Below are positions 35,399 to 48,800 of a stretch of DNA of 64,000 nucleotides, piece after piece. Numbering within the stretch: position 1 is the first letter of the stretch; every line of letters begins with the position of its first letter. Source of the DNA: Bedellia somnulentella (taxonomy: Eukaryota > Arthropoda > Insecta > Lepidoptera > Bedelliidae); assembly GCA_963576735.1 (NCBI GenBank), contig OY755170.1:18584875-18648874 (forward strand), written 5' to 3'. The translations under genes and the position numbers were made by a program. Below the pieces are notes generated by a model. The model worked only from the letters and a program-made list of their open reading frames with translations. It did not search any database and had not been told where the DNA came from.

Positions 35399-37500
35399 AA
35401 AGTCGACCCATAAGGTACCCGCAGAACTATGCAACAGATTATTGCAAATCATTTCATCAGCAGAAAGCTAAGTTATTCGTAAATGATACAGACGAAGCCG
35501 GGTGAATCTCACAATATACATAATTATAATAATAATAATAACTTACTTAATTATATGAGATGGTACTAAGTACATTTTAATCTACACTAGAAATAGGCCA
35601 AATTCTTTAAATAATGCTAAATAATATTACACGATATAGGCACGTGGTACAATGGTATAAGAAATGATTTTGACTAGATCTTATGACTAGTTCAAAGTCT
35701 AAAATAACTAAATGGTGATACTCTGATCTTGTTTAAGCTATAATATTATATAAACTTAGAATTATGAAGGTGTTAAGGACGCAACTAAAACGTATTGGAT
35801 GCTCGGTATAGTTCAGAGTGGCGTCATACAATCGTCAAAGTGGCGATCGGTAGTCTACCTACCCCAATGGGAATTGAGTTTATTTAAGTAAAGAAAGCTT
35901 AGTACATTTCAATGTTATATATTAAAAGACATTGTCATTTATTTCAGAAGACAATCTTTAGAGAGTGTTTTATTAATTTCTTAATACTATTTTAAAATTA
36001 ACCAGCAAATATCTGATCTAAGTTAACTATAACAATTTTTAAAATCTGTTTTTTCTATATACTTTTGTAACGATGGCGTTAGCGAAGTAAATTCATACTT
36101 TATTTCCCTAGTGTTATTATATACCGATCCTATAATTATGGTTTCGAATATCGCTTTCTTCAAGTCGTAACAGTTAGTTTTAGAATGGCAGTAATGTGTA
36201 TTAAGAGAAAAGTTTATTGTTTGTCATATAAAATACAGAAGAACAGCTCTAAAAGAGATAGAGAAACATTTGATGGCGTAACTTATATGTTAAATCTACC
36301 AATTTCAAGGAGGTGAAATAGATAAAAGAGTTCTATTTTTAAAATTGTACTGGTAAAAAAAAAACCATCTATAGACTAAGTATACCATGTGAGTATGTAA
36401 ACGAGACTTCATACAGTCATTAAAGTACTAAGTATTTATTAACAAAAAAGCTTTTTAATAAATTGAGTGGCTCCTACATACTAATTAGAAATCATATTAT
36501 AAGCTCGCAGTTAGTGTTCAAACTTTGGCATTGGAGTGGGCATGGAAAGCAACAGATTTACATTGTCATTACATTACTTAATTAGGTTGTTATAGTTAGT
36601 TTGTTCATCCTAGAATGGTTCTTGTGAGAGATATTAATGGGAATGCACCGCCAGAAATAAGTTTTTTTTTTAAAGTTAACATATTAAGTCTCATTTAAAC
36701 ACTTCATTACAGCTTATTTTATTATGTTCGTTGGAAGTATATTATATGACCGTATTTTTACAGAAAATAGGTTCTTTAACTAAAAATTTATTCACGAAAA
36801 TCGGACACCTGTGATTACTTTTTCTATCGTGAACAAACTATAGACAATACGTAAAAAACCCAAGTAGCATGGGATTGAAACATTTGAATTTATTTCTATT
36901 TCATGCAATTAAAGTTTGGAAGGAAAATTACTAGGTTTCTAGTTTCCGAGTGAAGCGAAAAACTTTGGTTTTTATTCCACTGACATGCTCTTTATTAACG
37001 CGAACATATTTATAATTTATTAAATGATTCAAGAAGTCTACGGCGTGTAAGGGAGCAAACAATGCTCCGCAATCCATTGTATAACACTGTATGGTTTATC
37101 TTTAAGCTAGTAACTAATCTACTAAGATTTATTGACTAAATGATCATTTGTCAAATAGTCACTTTAAAGCCCTTTGATTGTCTCAAAAAAAGAAATCTCA
37201 AGTTTTACCTTTACTTATACGATTACGTCAATGCTAAAAAGGAAGATTAATGATTTTTGCAGTCTATGTATGTGTGTTCCATCGTAGTGTCTAAACTATT
37301 TAACCGATTTTGATAGCTCTCTAATAGTCAGTTTGTTTAAGCGCATTAAAAAAACATTCATAGAAACGCGCTTAGATTTGCCAGCTGTATTCTAATAAGC
37401 AACATTACAGCCATATTGAACAGTTGTAGAGCATTGTTTGTTTTCTTAAGTTGCCTGTCTTTGTTTTAATTTACCCAAAAACATATTTTTATGACCAGAA
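35399..37500. other. Intergenic, mostly nothing recognised
   Basis: AT-rich. The only clear item is a short plus-orientation family B LINE end at 35825-35880 (AAGTGGCGATCGGTAGTCTA). No gene supported. Confidence 0.4.
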
Positions 37501-37634
37501 GGGCAAGCACGAGCCGTGTTTAAACTAGTTATCGCGTGGGATAAAGCAGCCATCTCTTACGCACTTACTTAGTATCGTATACTGCCATCTCATTCTAACC
37601 CTTATCGTGTCGATAAAATAGCGCTCGTGCTTGC
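37501..37634. mobile_element. Short MITE, copy 1
   Basis: GCAAGCACGAG / GCTCGTGCTTGC inverted ends; ~134 bp; almost identical to 40164-40299. Confidence 0.7.
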
Positions 37635-38428
37635 TATACAGGCACACATTGACGCAAAAACATATCTCATTTGTTCGTTCACTACTTTTCCTTATTCGAT
37701 AAAACATAACTAAATACAAAAACTTCGGATATTAACTTCGGTTTTACGAATAATTAACTTAGTATTAATAAATTTTATAAAAATCATCACAATAAAAATT
37801 ATCACTACAAATAAAGGCTAGGAATACATTTCATTATAAAGAAACATGTTTATAATTTTATTACTTTGCTATTATCTATACGATTAAATATAATAAGCTA
37901 TTAGCATCTACTACATAAATTCTAAGTCTTTGAAGTTGCGACTTTGGGTCGCACAAATACAAAAATTTATATTTGCAAACATTATTTTTCCCTAAATAAA
38001 AAAAAAGTACGCAGCACTCATAATAAAAGACTTTCTGAATACAAAATATTCACTGTCCTTAAAAACAATACAAGAGATTTGTTATATTTTTTTATAACGT
38101 TTAATAATTTTCGCATATTTTTTAGCATTATATATATATATATATATTAATATTTGATTTTATACTACCTTGATTCAAGAGACACATCTTAATCCAATAT
38201 TCTAGATAAATTCATAAATTATTATTTCTTATGATTGAAACAACACCGCAAACGCCAATGAGTGTGTGATGAAGCTGACTAAGACTCCATGGTGTACTCT
38301 AGTGTGGGCCAATAATTACCATTTACCCAAATCAGCGTGCCTTGCTTTCAGACTATATAAGTTTAGATAGTTTACTTGATTATGTTCACAATACTCATTT
38401 CAGAAAAATGAAATATATAAACCATATA

Positions 38429-39048
38429 CAGGGTGATTTCGGGGTCGTGATCCCAACCATTTTTTTCTTACTCAGTAAATGATTGCGATGCTACCTGTAT
38501 TTATTTTAATTGAAACAAAGATGATTCGTTATTTTCTTATTTTTATTTACAGACTCTAAATGAGTGGTCACCCTACTTTTTATATTACACCTTTTTAGAA
38601 AACAAACTCTTTGTTAATAATACTTAATAAGAATACTTAATAATTTATGAGTAATAATGTGACAACACGTCAAAGTCAATAAACGATAACAATAAATTAT
38701 AAAGAAACAAAGATTTAAAATAAAATAAATTAATTGAATTTTTATCCGCCTTTTCCTTCTAAATACGTCAAAGTAATCGACGTTATCGCAGTAGGCATCG
38801 AAGAAATTTCTTATCTGTCTATCAATATCGTCATATCAATTGCAACTACTGCAACGATTGTTGAGTCCATGCACTTGACAAAAAATTTCTTGGCAAATAG
38901 TAGGGTGACCATGATCTCGAATAGTCGCAGTTTTTTTTTGTAAACTTAAATAAGTCGCTGGTGTACTGTTAGTCCTAACCTATCGTGATGCTTAGGAGAA
39001 AGTAAGTTAAATGCTTCTTTCTTGCTCCACGACCCCGTAATCACCCTG
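38429..39048. mobile_element. MITE with TATA target-site duplication
   Basis: CAGGGTGATTTCGGGGTCGTG / CACGACCCCGTAATCACCCTG inverted ends, TATA on both sides, 620 bp. The internal 69-codon ORF shows no transposase motif. Confidence 0.8.
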
Positions 39049-39665
39049 TATACATACGCTAACTGTTATAAATTTTGTTACTTAAATTAATACTAGATCG
39101 AAAATGACTAAAATGTCTTTAAGTAAGACTGAGTAATTGATATTAATTTTCAGAGGTAATATCAGTTTGGTTAGACAGAACAACAAGTTTTATTAAATAC
39201 AAAGCTTATATTTATCGTGTCTTGTCAACAGTACCACTGAGGTATTATTATTAATGGATATAATGCATATATTTGAGGTACTGTATTAAAGGTCCAACTC
39301 AAAATGTATGTATTTATTTGTAGATATCGCTATAAATGTTAAGCTGGGTAAACAAACGGCGTTAAAGTGGCAGCCAGTAGTATGGCTTCTCTCTTTGATA
39401 ATCCATGATTTTATTACGGGAACATTACCTTTCCGTCAACAAAAGTTCTTCTAAATAATTACATTATAAATGATTGAGGTAAACCTAGCTCATAATGACT
39501 AGTTTCTAAAACTTTCTATACCGAAAATATATCATATCAAGAGGCAAAGAATTTATATCAATATTGTTCTACAAAGATAAGCGTTGCTTCATAATATATT
39601 TTTAGCGCTTCTCGTGATTTTCTACAAGACGAGCTAGTACTAAGTTTGTGGAATACTTAGTGACT

Positions 39666-39842
39666 TTATTGTACCCAGGAGGCTGGTACCCAGAGAGGCT
39701 CCGACTGAACTCGCCAGGAAGCCTTCACCAGCTGAGTGAGCGCGGAGGCCAAATCATCGTTCACTATTTCTTCGTCGACCATGTAGCCGTATAAATAGCT
39801 TATACGTTTCGAAGACCTAATTATTTCGACGAATTCATCTTC
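39666..39842 (-). CDS. metro: MAGUK exon 11, GUK end and stop
   Basis: Acceptor ctctttcag|GAA, phase 0, to TAA at 39666-39668. It encodes [20 protein letters not shown] and [20 protein letters not shown], then VPASWVQ. The W-x-P-x-x-W end is characteristic of MPP-type GUK C-termini. A run ATAAAG follows the stop. The 3' UTR extent is not determined. Confidence 0.92.
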   Translation of the reverse strand, partial: EDEFVEIIRSSKRISYLYGYMVDEEIVNDDLASALTQLVKASWRVQSEPLWVPASWVQ

Positions 39843-42800
39843 CTGAAAGAGAAAAATGGGTAGAAATAAGACATAGGACAAATATGAACAAGATAAAACA
39901 CTAAATTCGAGAAAATAAAAAAAGTTGTCTGAAATATTTTATTAACTAATTACAGTTATCTTGATAGAGAGTGTGCTCAAAAAGGCAGGTGTCCGAAGTA
40001 TTAAGAATAAAAAGTCACAGATTTATTGTCTTACGAAGTTTTTAATAAAAGTATATTTCGATACTAAATATGAATAAGACCATGTATAGTCAATTTGCAA
40101 AATCCGAATCTCCGTTTCGTGAGAGCGAGAAGAAAACAAATCTTAATCGGAGTTAGAACAGCCCGGCTAGTACGAGCGGTGTTTAAACTAGTTATCGCGT
40201 GGGATAAAGCAGCCATATCTTACGCACTTACTTAGTATCGTATACTGCCATCTCATTCTAACCGTTATCGTGTCGATAAAATAGCGCTCGTGCTTGCCCT
40301 TCAGATACGGATGTTATAATAGTCGATTTGAAGGCCTCGCCAGGGTTACGGAAACTATATGATAGAACACCTTTGTTGATTCCTCCTATAGCCTTAACGG
40401 TTTAAGGGCGTCCCCCGAAAAATGAAAACCTTGAAACGGCATTTGGGCTTCCCCCCTGCCGTTTCCTCACCTTTAATCAAACTCGTAAAATGAGCCATCT
40501 AGTGGCAACTCACTAGTAACTATAATAACCATAAATTAAGCGCCATCTACGGAAATAGTCTCATACTACGTTGTAGAATCGCGATCGGCGTATTGATATT
40601 ATAATTATGTCTCGCTTGGATGAATTAATTATTGTAATTAAAATAACTAAAACAAAAACTTTAATTTCACAAAACTATTTTTAAGACACCTTCGGAATAT
40701 AGGAGGGGAATATGTCGAGAAGAAAGCTCGTGATAGTGGGTTTTATGTGACACCAAGTAAAAGGAATGAAGGAAATGAAGGAAGGTGGCTAAGGAATTTC
40801 TAATTCCTTAGCCACCTTCCTTCCTTTCCTTTCACTTTTTTCACTTTTGGAAGATGCGTGGGGAAAAGATGGTAAAATAAAGGATGTTGGTGATGGGTCT
40901 CCAACCGCATCGCCCAAAAATCCCTTAAAAAGCCCCAATACAGTGAGTCGCCTCTTTCGTACACCCACCGGAAGAAATGGGGTAGTGCTATTATAATCCG
41001 ACACTACACAGCAATAATATATAATATATAATTCATAATAATGACAACCGTGATAGCCCAGTGGGTAGAACACTTGGTTATCATGCAAGCGACTAGTGTT
41101 CGAATCCTGGGTCAGGCCTACACCAATTTGTCTTTTCTAAAGACATATGTGTGGTTAATTTATCATGGTTGTTAACGGTGAGGGAAAACATCGTGAGGAA
41201 ACCCACATGGCTGAGTTGTACTTAGTCATGTGACAGTGTATTCGTACAAAACGGCGATAGGCCTGCCCCCTATCACGTGAGTACACTGTCCATGCAAAAC
41301 GTGGGTACTCTGAACACCAGGTGACAAAGTCACGTGATGTTCAGAAGTATTAGTACCTCTGCCAACCCCTTCGGGGATATTCGGCGTGAACGTTTATGTT
41401 TATGTTTATGTTATAATTCATAATAATAATTCGTAAATATATACTTGGTTATAGTTTCTTGTTAGAAGGAGACTATAAATATGCGTCTTTTGTATTTGTT
41501 TATTTATTTAATTAGAGGTTTGCTTTTTAAGGGATTTTTGGGCGATGCGGTTGGAGACCCATCACCAACAACCTTACGGGCAACAACGGGCCTTTAAAAG
41601 ATGCCCGCGAGCTCTCCTTGTCAAAGGAGGACTAGGCATGCGCGGCGGAGCGGGTGTCGGCCAGTCTGGCTAACTTGGGCGGCCGCACCAAGATCACATT
41701 AACTATTTTATAGATAACCGATGTAGAGTGCTGCTATAGCTCACAGTTATAATAACTTACAGTGAAGGCCTTTGAGCTCTCCTTGTCAAAGAATGATCAC
41801 GTAAACTATATTTAAGAAAGCTGTTTAGATAGCTACTTAGTTACTATAGTCCAATAAAATGCCCCCCTGAATACCAATTGTGATGGAAGGATACATTTTT
41901 TATTTAGGGAATATGAAAACGCTCTGTGTTGTTTTATGTTAAAAGAAATTATGAGAAAGGTAAAAAAATAAAAGGTTTTTTGAATTTTTCAGGAAATTGT
42001 TAGCAAACTAGAATAATCGTTTGCATTATTATAACTTACAGTGAAGGCCCTTAAACTCTCCTTGTTGAAGGATGACTTGGCGTGGGCGGCGGAATGGGTG
42101 TCGGCTAATCGGGCCAACTTGGGCGGCCGTACCAAGATCACGTAAATTATTTTACAGAAACCCGATGTAGTATGTAATTAACTTGCAGCCCCATACTTCC
42201 GCGGTCTATTAGGGCTACAATAAGAGGAATTGGATGTTTAGGTAGCTATGCCCACAAAGTGAATTGAGGGCTGGTTATAATAACTTACAGTGAAGGCCCG
42301 CGAGCTCTCCTTGTCGTAGAACGATCACGTAAACTATATTTTAGAAATCTGTTTAGATAGCTAAATAAAATGCCCCCCTAAATACGAATTGTCATGAACG
42401 GACACATTTTTTACTTCGAAAGATATGAAAACGTACTGTGTTTTTTTATGTTAAGTATAGGAAGAAGTAAAAAAAAAGTTTTTTTTTTCATTTTTTTTAA
42501 ATTTAATTTGTCTACTATGGTAGCCCGGTTCTAATAACTTACAGTGAAGGCCCTTGGGCTCTCCTTGTCGAAGGAGGACCTGGCATGCGCGGCGGAGCGG
42601 GTGTCGGCTAGTCTGGCCAGTTTGGGCGGCCGAACCAAGATCACGTTAACTATTTTATAGATAACCGATGTAGATAGCTGCTATAGTTCACAGATATAAT
42701 AACTTACAGTGAAGGCCCTTGAGCTCTCCTTGTCAAAGAATGATCACGTAAACTATATTTAAGAAAGCTGTTTAGATAGCTACTTAGTTACTACAGTCCA

Positions 42801-45800
42801 ATAAAATGCCCCCCTGAATACCAATTTGTGATGGAAGGATACATTTTTTATTTTGGAGATATGAAAACGCTCTGTGTTGTTTTATGTTGTAGAGAAAGGT
42901 AAAAAAAATAAAAAATAAAGTTTTTTTTAAAAATAAACAGACAAAAAGTAATAATTAACTAATCTTTTGCATTTTTTAATTTATTCGACTACTATAGTAG
43001 TATGTTTAGTGTAACTCACAGTGAAGGCCCGCGAGCTCTCCTTGTCGAAGGAGGACCTGGCGTGCGCGGCGGAGCGGGTGTCGGCTAGTCGGGCCAGCTT
43101 GGGCGGCCGCACCAAGATCACGTACGGCCGGAGCCGCGGCGTGCGCAGCATCTTGAGAGCCTGCCAGTGCGGACTTAGCACGCACACGCGACCTGCCGAA
43201 CCATTTGTTAAAAACTTGTTGGCATAGACAATAAAATGAAATGAAAAACATTTATTCGTTACCACAAATCACAAAACAAAACAGTCAGATCTTTTAGCTA
43301 ATAACAATAAGTGGAAACGAATTGGCGTACACTTCAGCTTAATGTTATGACAGGGCTTGTTAGGCCGCTGCTACAACGCTGATATTCTAGTGCAGCCTGT
43401 GTTCGCCAAGCGCTTAGACTAAACAAGCATACATAAGAAAAAATAATATGAAATAAAACAATAAATTATAACAAACGCAAATGCAACTAAATATAGGGAA
43501 TAAAAATATACTTAAATACATATATTTTGTAATACTATTCAGAATATATACATATATATGTGTGTGTGTATATATACATATATGTGTGTGTGTTGTGTAT
43601 AATTTTGGTGTGTTCGGATACACAAAAAGGAGACATTCCGAGTATATAGTTTTATATATTTTTGACTTTTCTGTTCATTTAACAATATGAATTTATATTG
43701 TTTCTTAAATGAACCAATAACGAAATCATTTCTGCACTACGGTGTCGTAAAGTGACTCAGGTTTTAGGGTATTTTTTAAGTGATTGTGTGGCGGTAAGGC
43801 AATGGGGAATCGATGTTTGGTGAATCACGATTAGGAAGCTCTTGAGCGCCTTGCTCGTCACCAACTAAATATATGTAATAGGGCTAGCCTTAACCGACAA
43901 TTCACACCAGTCAATCGTTTCTTAATCCCTGTACATGTTAATACGTGGTGGACACTGAGGCCTCAAATCATTTTTCGGAAACATCCATAGAAAAGTCAAA
44001 CAAACGTTAGAAATATGTGTATGTATTAGTATATATTGAACTAACTAAACCCACCCAGCCACAATACTTGGTCAGTTTTACCTACCGCAATTGTTGGCCT
44101 CTGCTAGACATATATGATCCCGACATCGATAGATCAATCAAACCAAAACTCGATTTTAGAAGACACATGAGATGGTTGTTGTTAATATTTTCACCTACCT
44201 GAGTTAATAATGGTTTCCACACTTTCAGCACTGGTGCCGTAAAGGTTTCCTTTGTACTCTCCGTGTTCAATAAACTTGCCCTCCTCAATATCTTGCTCCA
44301 TTTTCTCTCGGCTGACGAAGAAATATTCTTTCCCATTTTGTTCGCCCGGCCTTTGTGGGCGAGATGTGACTGTAAATTACAATAACCATAAATATATATC
44401 AACACAGCAGTATTGGCCTAAGATTGATAATTTCTAGGTTGCATATTCCCAAAGTGGTGGCAGATAGTTTCTTAAAATATTATGTTACAGTTTGTTAGAA
44501 GTCTTTGGATTAACGTGACGTAACTTGATACCGGGCAAAACCTTCGCCGCTTTGTATTCATTCTTATTTTATCATTTTAAATGAGAAAAAAGGAAATTTG
44601 TAAACCGCAACCCAAGATAAAGGCAAAGAGCCTAGTTCGGGTGCAGCCGTATTTTTTGTGTATCCTTCATTTTATAAACTATTTTAAGATTTATAATTCT
44701 CTTCTATATTTCCATCTGAAATCTCACCTCTCCCATAGGCGGAACTTAAATTTAATTCGGTAGAAGTGGTACTAATCGGCAAAAAGAACATTAGCAACAA
44801 CAGTAGCTCGGATAATAAAATTTCTGAATATTTAATATTGTTGCGTCTCCAGCCATATCGCCCAACCATGGCTTAAAAAGTCCCGATACTCTAAATCTCA
44901 TCTTACGACACCCTAGCTATTGTGCGATTTAAATACGACAATTTATAATTTGGTACTTTTTCACACAACAATTGAACGGAAACACCGATATTCGCCAATA
45001 ATTTCTGGCATCAATCTTTTATTTTTAATTCCAACATAAACTAAAATTTGTAATTTTTCATATACAATTAAATTGTACTACTACTCACATGGTACAGGAC
45101 TAACAAACTTCTCTGGATCGGTGGCAATCAGGCGTCTTCTGAGCTCATTTCTGCCAACCCCCGGCGCCCCTACCAGAACTATGGGTCTAATCATTCCAGG
45201 CCTTGGATAAAGACGAGCCACTTCTTCATAAGTCGGTATATGTTCGCGGTCAAAATCGTCATTTTCCGTGATGTCGTATATGACCTTTTTGACCTTGGGC
45301 GTAGATTTGCAAGGCAGCAGAGCGGTGGCCGGGGTCGGGGAACAAGGGGTCTTCGGAGAGCACTCGGACTTGGCCGTTGTAGGACTACATAGAGCCGGTT
45401 TTCCTGTGGACCGATTCTTTAATTAATGTTTGGAAACGTTTAAGAACTGATTGAAAAGCAATGTGTGCGCTGTAGGGCATTTATTCTGTGCAGTAATGTG
45501 TTTACACATTTGAAAATGGTTATTACGATTGATACTTCTTAGTGATTGGAAAAGTGCACGTAATATAACCAATCCTCCTTGTTGTCGCGTGATTTAACCC
45601 AAGCATACTTAAATGCATACGTTTATTATATATTTAAGAATATAATACTAGATAATATACAAGCAAATCAGGGGCACTCTGAACACCAGGTGGCAATGTC
45701 ACAGTTAAGAGGTATTAGTAATTCTGCCAACCGAACCAACCAACTCTGTTTGAGTTAACGATGTATACAATGAAATCTCTTGTAGATATCTAAAACAATA

Positions 45801-48800
45801 GTAATTACCATCCAAAGTTTGTGGGTCTGCTGATCGTTCGTGTATAATTCTGCCCTCCTGTAGAGCTCTCGAGGGAATGAGCCCTGCCCTCATCACCTTG
45901 TCACCTTCTCTCCTAGCTTGCCACCTACAAAGGCAAAAATAATAATATTTATTGTACATGTTACTCCTCCAGAAATTAGGCAATTTTCACACAAACTTGA
46001 CTTTACTTGCAATAATAAAAACGGTTGAGTTGTTTTCGAGTCTGGTCGTATTACACAAACAAATTTTACGTTGTGCATACTTTGCGACTAATGATTGATG
46101 ATATTAGCGACTAATTTACACAGGTGCATTATAAAGAAGTGAGGTACTCGCTTTATGTTAAAACACGTGATGTTCGTAAGAATCACTCCTTTGACCATAA
46201 TTCCCAAAATTTGGAAGTCGATAGGGGACAAGATGGTAGAAATAAAGTATCGTTGGTGATGATTTTCCCACTACATTACCCAAAAACCACTCAAAAAGCC
46301 ATTTTTTTTACAATAAAATATTTTCGCCTGATTGTACTAAGAGTACCGGAAAAAACGCCTTAAGCTTTGTCATAAGCAAATTAGACAGTACGAAGTCTGT
46401 CGGGTCAGCTAATACCGATAAACGAATACCAACCAGTAAGCGTCATCCTGCGACACGATATGGAGAACATCTCCCTTCTTGAAGTTGAGTCCCGCCTCCT
46501 TGCAAGGGATGTAGGGGTCGTCAGCGGAATCATAGTCGAATAGAGCTCGAACCCTTACTTTGCTCTCACGGGATCCATCTTTCCCGTACGCTGGCACCAG
46601 TTTGAATGTTATTGTGCCTTCGGAATTTTGCTGGAATGGGAAAATTTATTTATTAGTACAGTATTATGTTACAACTTAAATCATCTAGTAGTACTTATTT
46701 TTATTACTGCCTGGCACATGCTAAAGGTTTGGTTAACCTTTGAAGTAAAAAAGTAAAAACATCCTATATCTGTTTCTCGAGTAGTTTTGCATAAACGTTG
46801 GGTTAACCTCACAAGGCAAGGTTTGCTTAGATGATTGACATCTCTACTAATTCCAAATGGCGGTCGATAAAAAACTGTAGAAATCATGTTTTACGCAACC
46901 CGTATTTTTATCAGCATTAAATGAAAGAAACTGCCGATGTATATACCTAGTCGGTGCTTAAATTCTGTCACAAACAAGATAGGCTATAAAATGAAAATTA
47001 GTCATGATATTCAAAAAAAGATTTTTTTAAATAAAACATGATTTAATTAGCTTACATTAAACACAAAATTTATTCAAAACGATTGCCACTATTTTTCACA
47101 AAAGCCTTCAACCTTCGCGGCCAGTCTTCAATAACAGCACGGCCCATATTCATGTCGATATCGGTCACTGCTTTAGTCAATGATGACTTTGGGCTGCTCA
47201 AATTTTCGTGAGGTTTAGAACAGACCTTCTTCTCCAATTTCTGCTAAATTTTGTAATCCATTAGATTGAGATGAGGGCTAGATGAGGGCCAATCTTGATG
47301 CCTTAATAGCTCGACGTTCTGGCGCCCAAACTACTCCTGAGTTGTTTTGGCCTTATGAGCAGATGTAGAGTCCTGTTGAAACACAAATGGCCATGGGCCA
47401 ATCTTGATGCCTTAATAGCTCGACGTTCTGGCGCCCAAACTACTCCTGAGTTGTTTTGGCCTTATGAGCAGATGTAGAGTCCTGTTGAAACACAAATGGC
47501 CATCCTCCAAAGCGTGTCCGGGGCAGATCTTTCACTATGCGATCTAAAACCGTGTCTCCGTACACTTTTGACTGGTTTTGACACCTTTTTCACAAAAATG
47601 CTCTTCAGTAGGGCCTTAGTAGGACACTCGCCACTAAATCATGATTGATGATGGATGATGACCGTGCTGCACTCTAGGAATGGCATTTCCAGCGACCGCA
47701 GAGCTGGTAGCGTACACCCTGACTTTGTTTGTTGTATCTCTCCTAAATAGATACAACAAACAAAATCACACACGATATCGCGGTGTCTTTTTCTTGCGTA
47801 CCGCTTAAGCAATACTTTGCATTTTTTGGCTTTCATAGCTATCAGACGCGCTTTCAGAATATGTCCACCATTTTTTCGGTAAGCTCGTAGTCCCAGGTTT
47901 TCATCGAGTACTTTTTTACGATACTTTTGGTTAAACCCATCTTCAGAGACATCAATTTCTATCCGGTCGGGATTTCTTGCCGTACGCGCCTTGATTGCTT
48001 TGATCATCCCTGGAGTCTGCCAGTTATTTTCTCGTCATCGATACTGGAGGTTTCATTGTACCTCGTGATGGTACGGTATACGAACCTCATCGTGAGTTTT
48101 AATCTTTGAAGCAAGTTGAATATCGTCTTTGGTGGACGGCCGCAACGAAGCAATGCAATTACTGTTACTAAGTTCTCTTTGCAAGTCTACTCCATCGTAA
48201 AAAAATAATGAATGTAATTGTGATTTAGCAGATTAGTATTAAAATAGTAATTGGGAATCGAACACCATTTCATATATTTTTAAAATAAATGGCCAGTGAC
48301 AGTATTAAAGAACCGACTAGGTAGAACAAAAAAAACTAAGAAACAAATATCAAAATCTTTCGAGCTCAGATAACTATCTACCCAATACAACGGTGCGGGC
48401 TATACGCCTCACTAGGGTCCCATTTCTACAAATGTTCTTTTTTAATTATTTAAATTTAAGTTTCATTATTAGCCGGTTAGATTAATAATGAAACTTAACT
48501 TGAAATAAGGCTATTTTATACGTTGTTTGCTTGATTTAGTTGACATAGCGCTTTAAAAATAGCCTGACTATCCGTTTAAAGCATCGTGTGACTAAGTATT
48601 TTAGAATATATATTGGAATACATTTAAAAACACAGTAATACCATTTAAAGATGAAAAATACAGCATATATGCCGACCCGTGCTTCGTCCGGGCCACGACG
48701 ATCACGACTATCTGGTGGGTGGTTTAAATCAAACATTTCTTTGTCTTTACAATTAGAAAGCAGAAGCCATGTTGGCACTGAAAAACAGGCTTCCGCCGCG

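Larger units (their letters stand above)
41590..43010 (-). repeat. Tandem array of three ~450-500-bp units derived from MAGUK exon 10 and its flank
   Basis: The common exon motif (gctctccttg) recurs at 41611, 42055, 42558 and in exon 10 itself at 43035, and in the short copies at 41776, 42304 and 42723. Each unit is long copy + short copy + AT-rich spacer with a poly-pyrimidine/purine tract. The array lies in intron 10 of the MAGUK gene. Confidence 0.75.

Noticed and set aside
38734..38943. ORF inside the 620-bp MITE
   Set aside because: No transposase motif; too short; the element is non-autonomous.
41054..41107. Possible functional tRNA gene
   Set aside because: This is the head of a full SINE with tail and target-site duplication.
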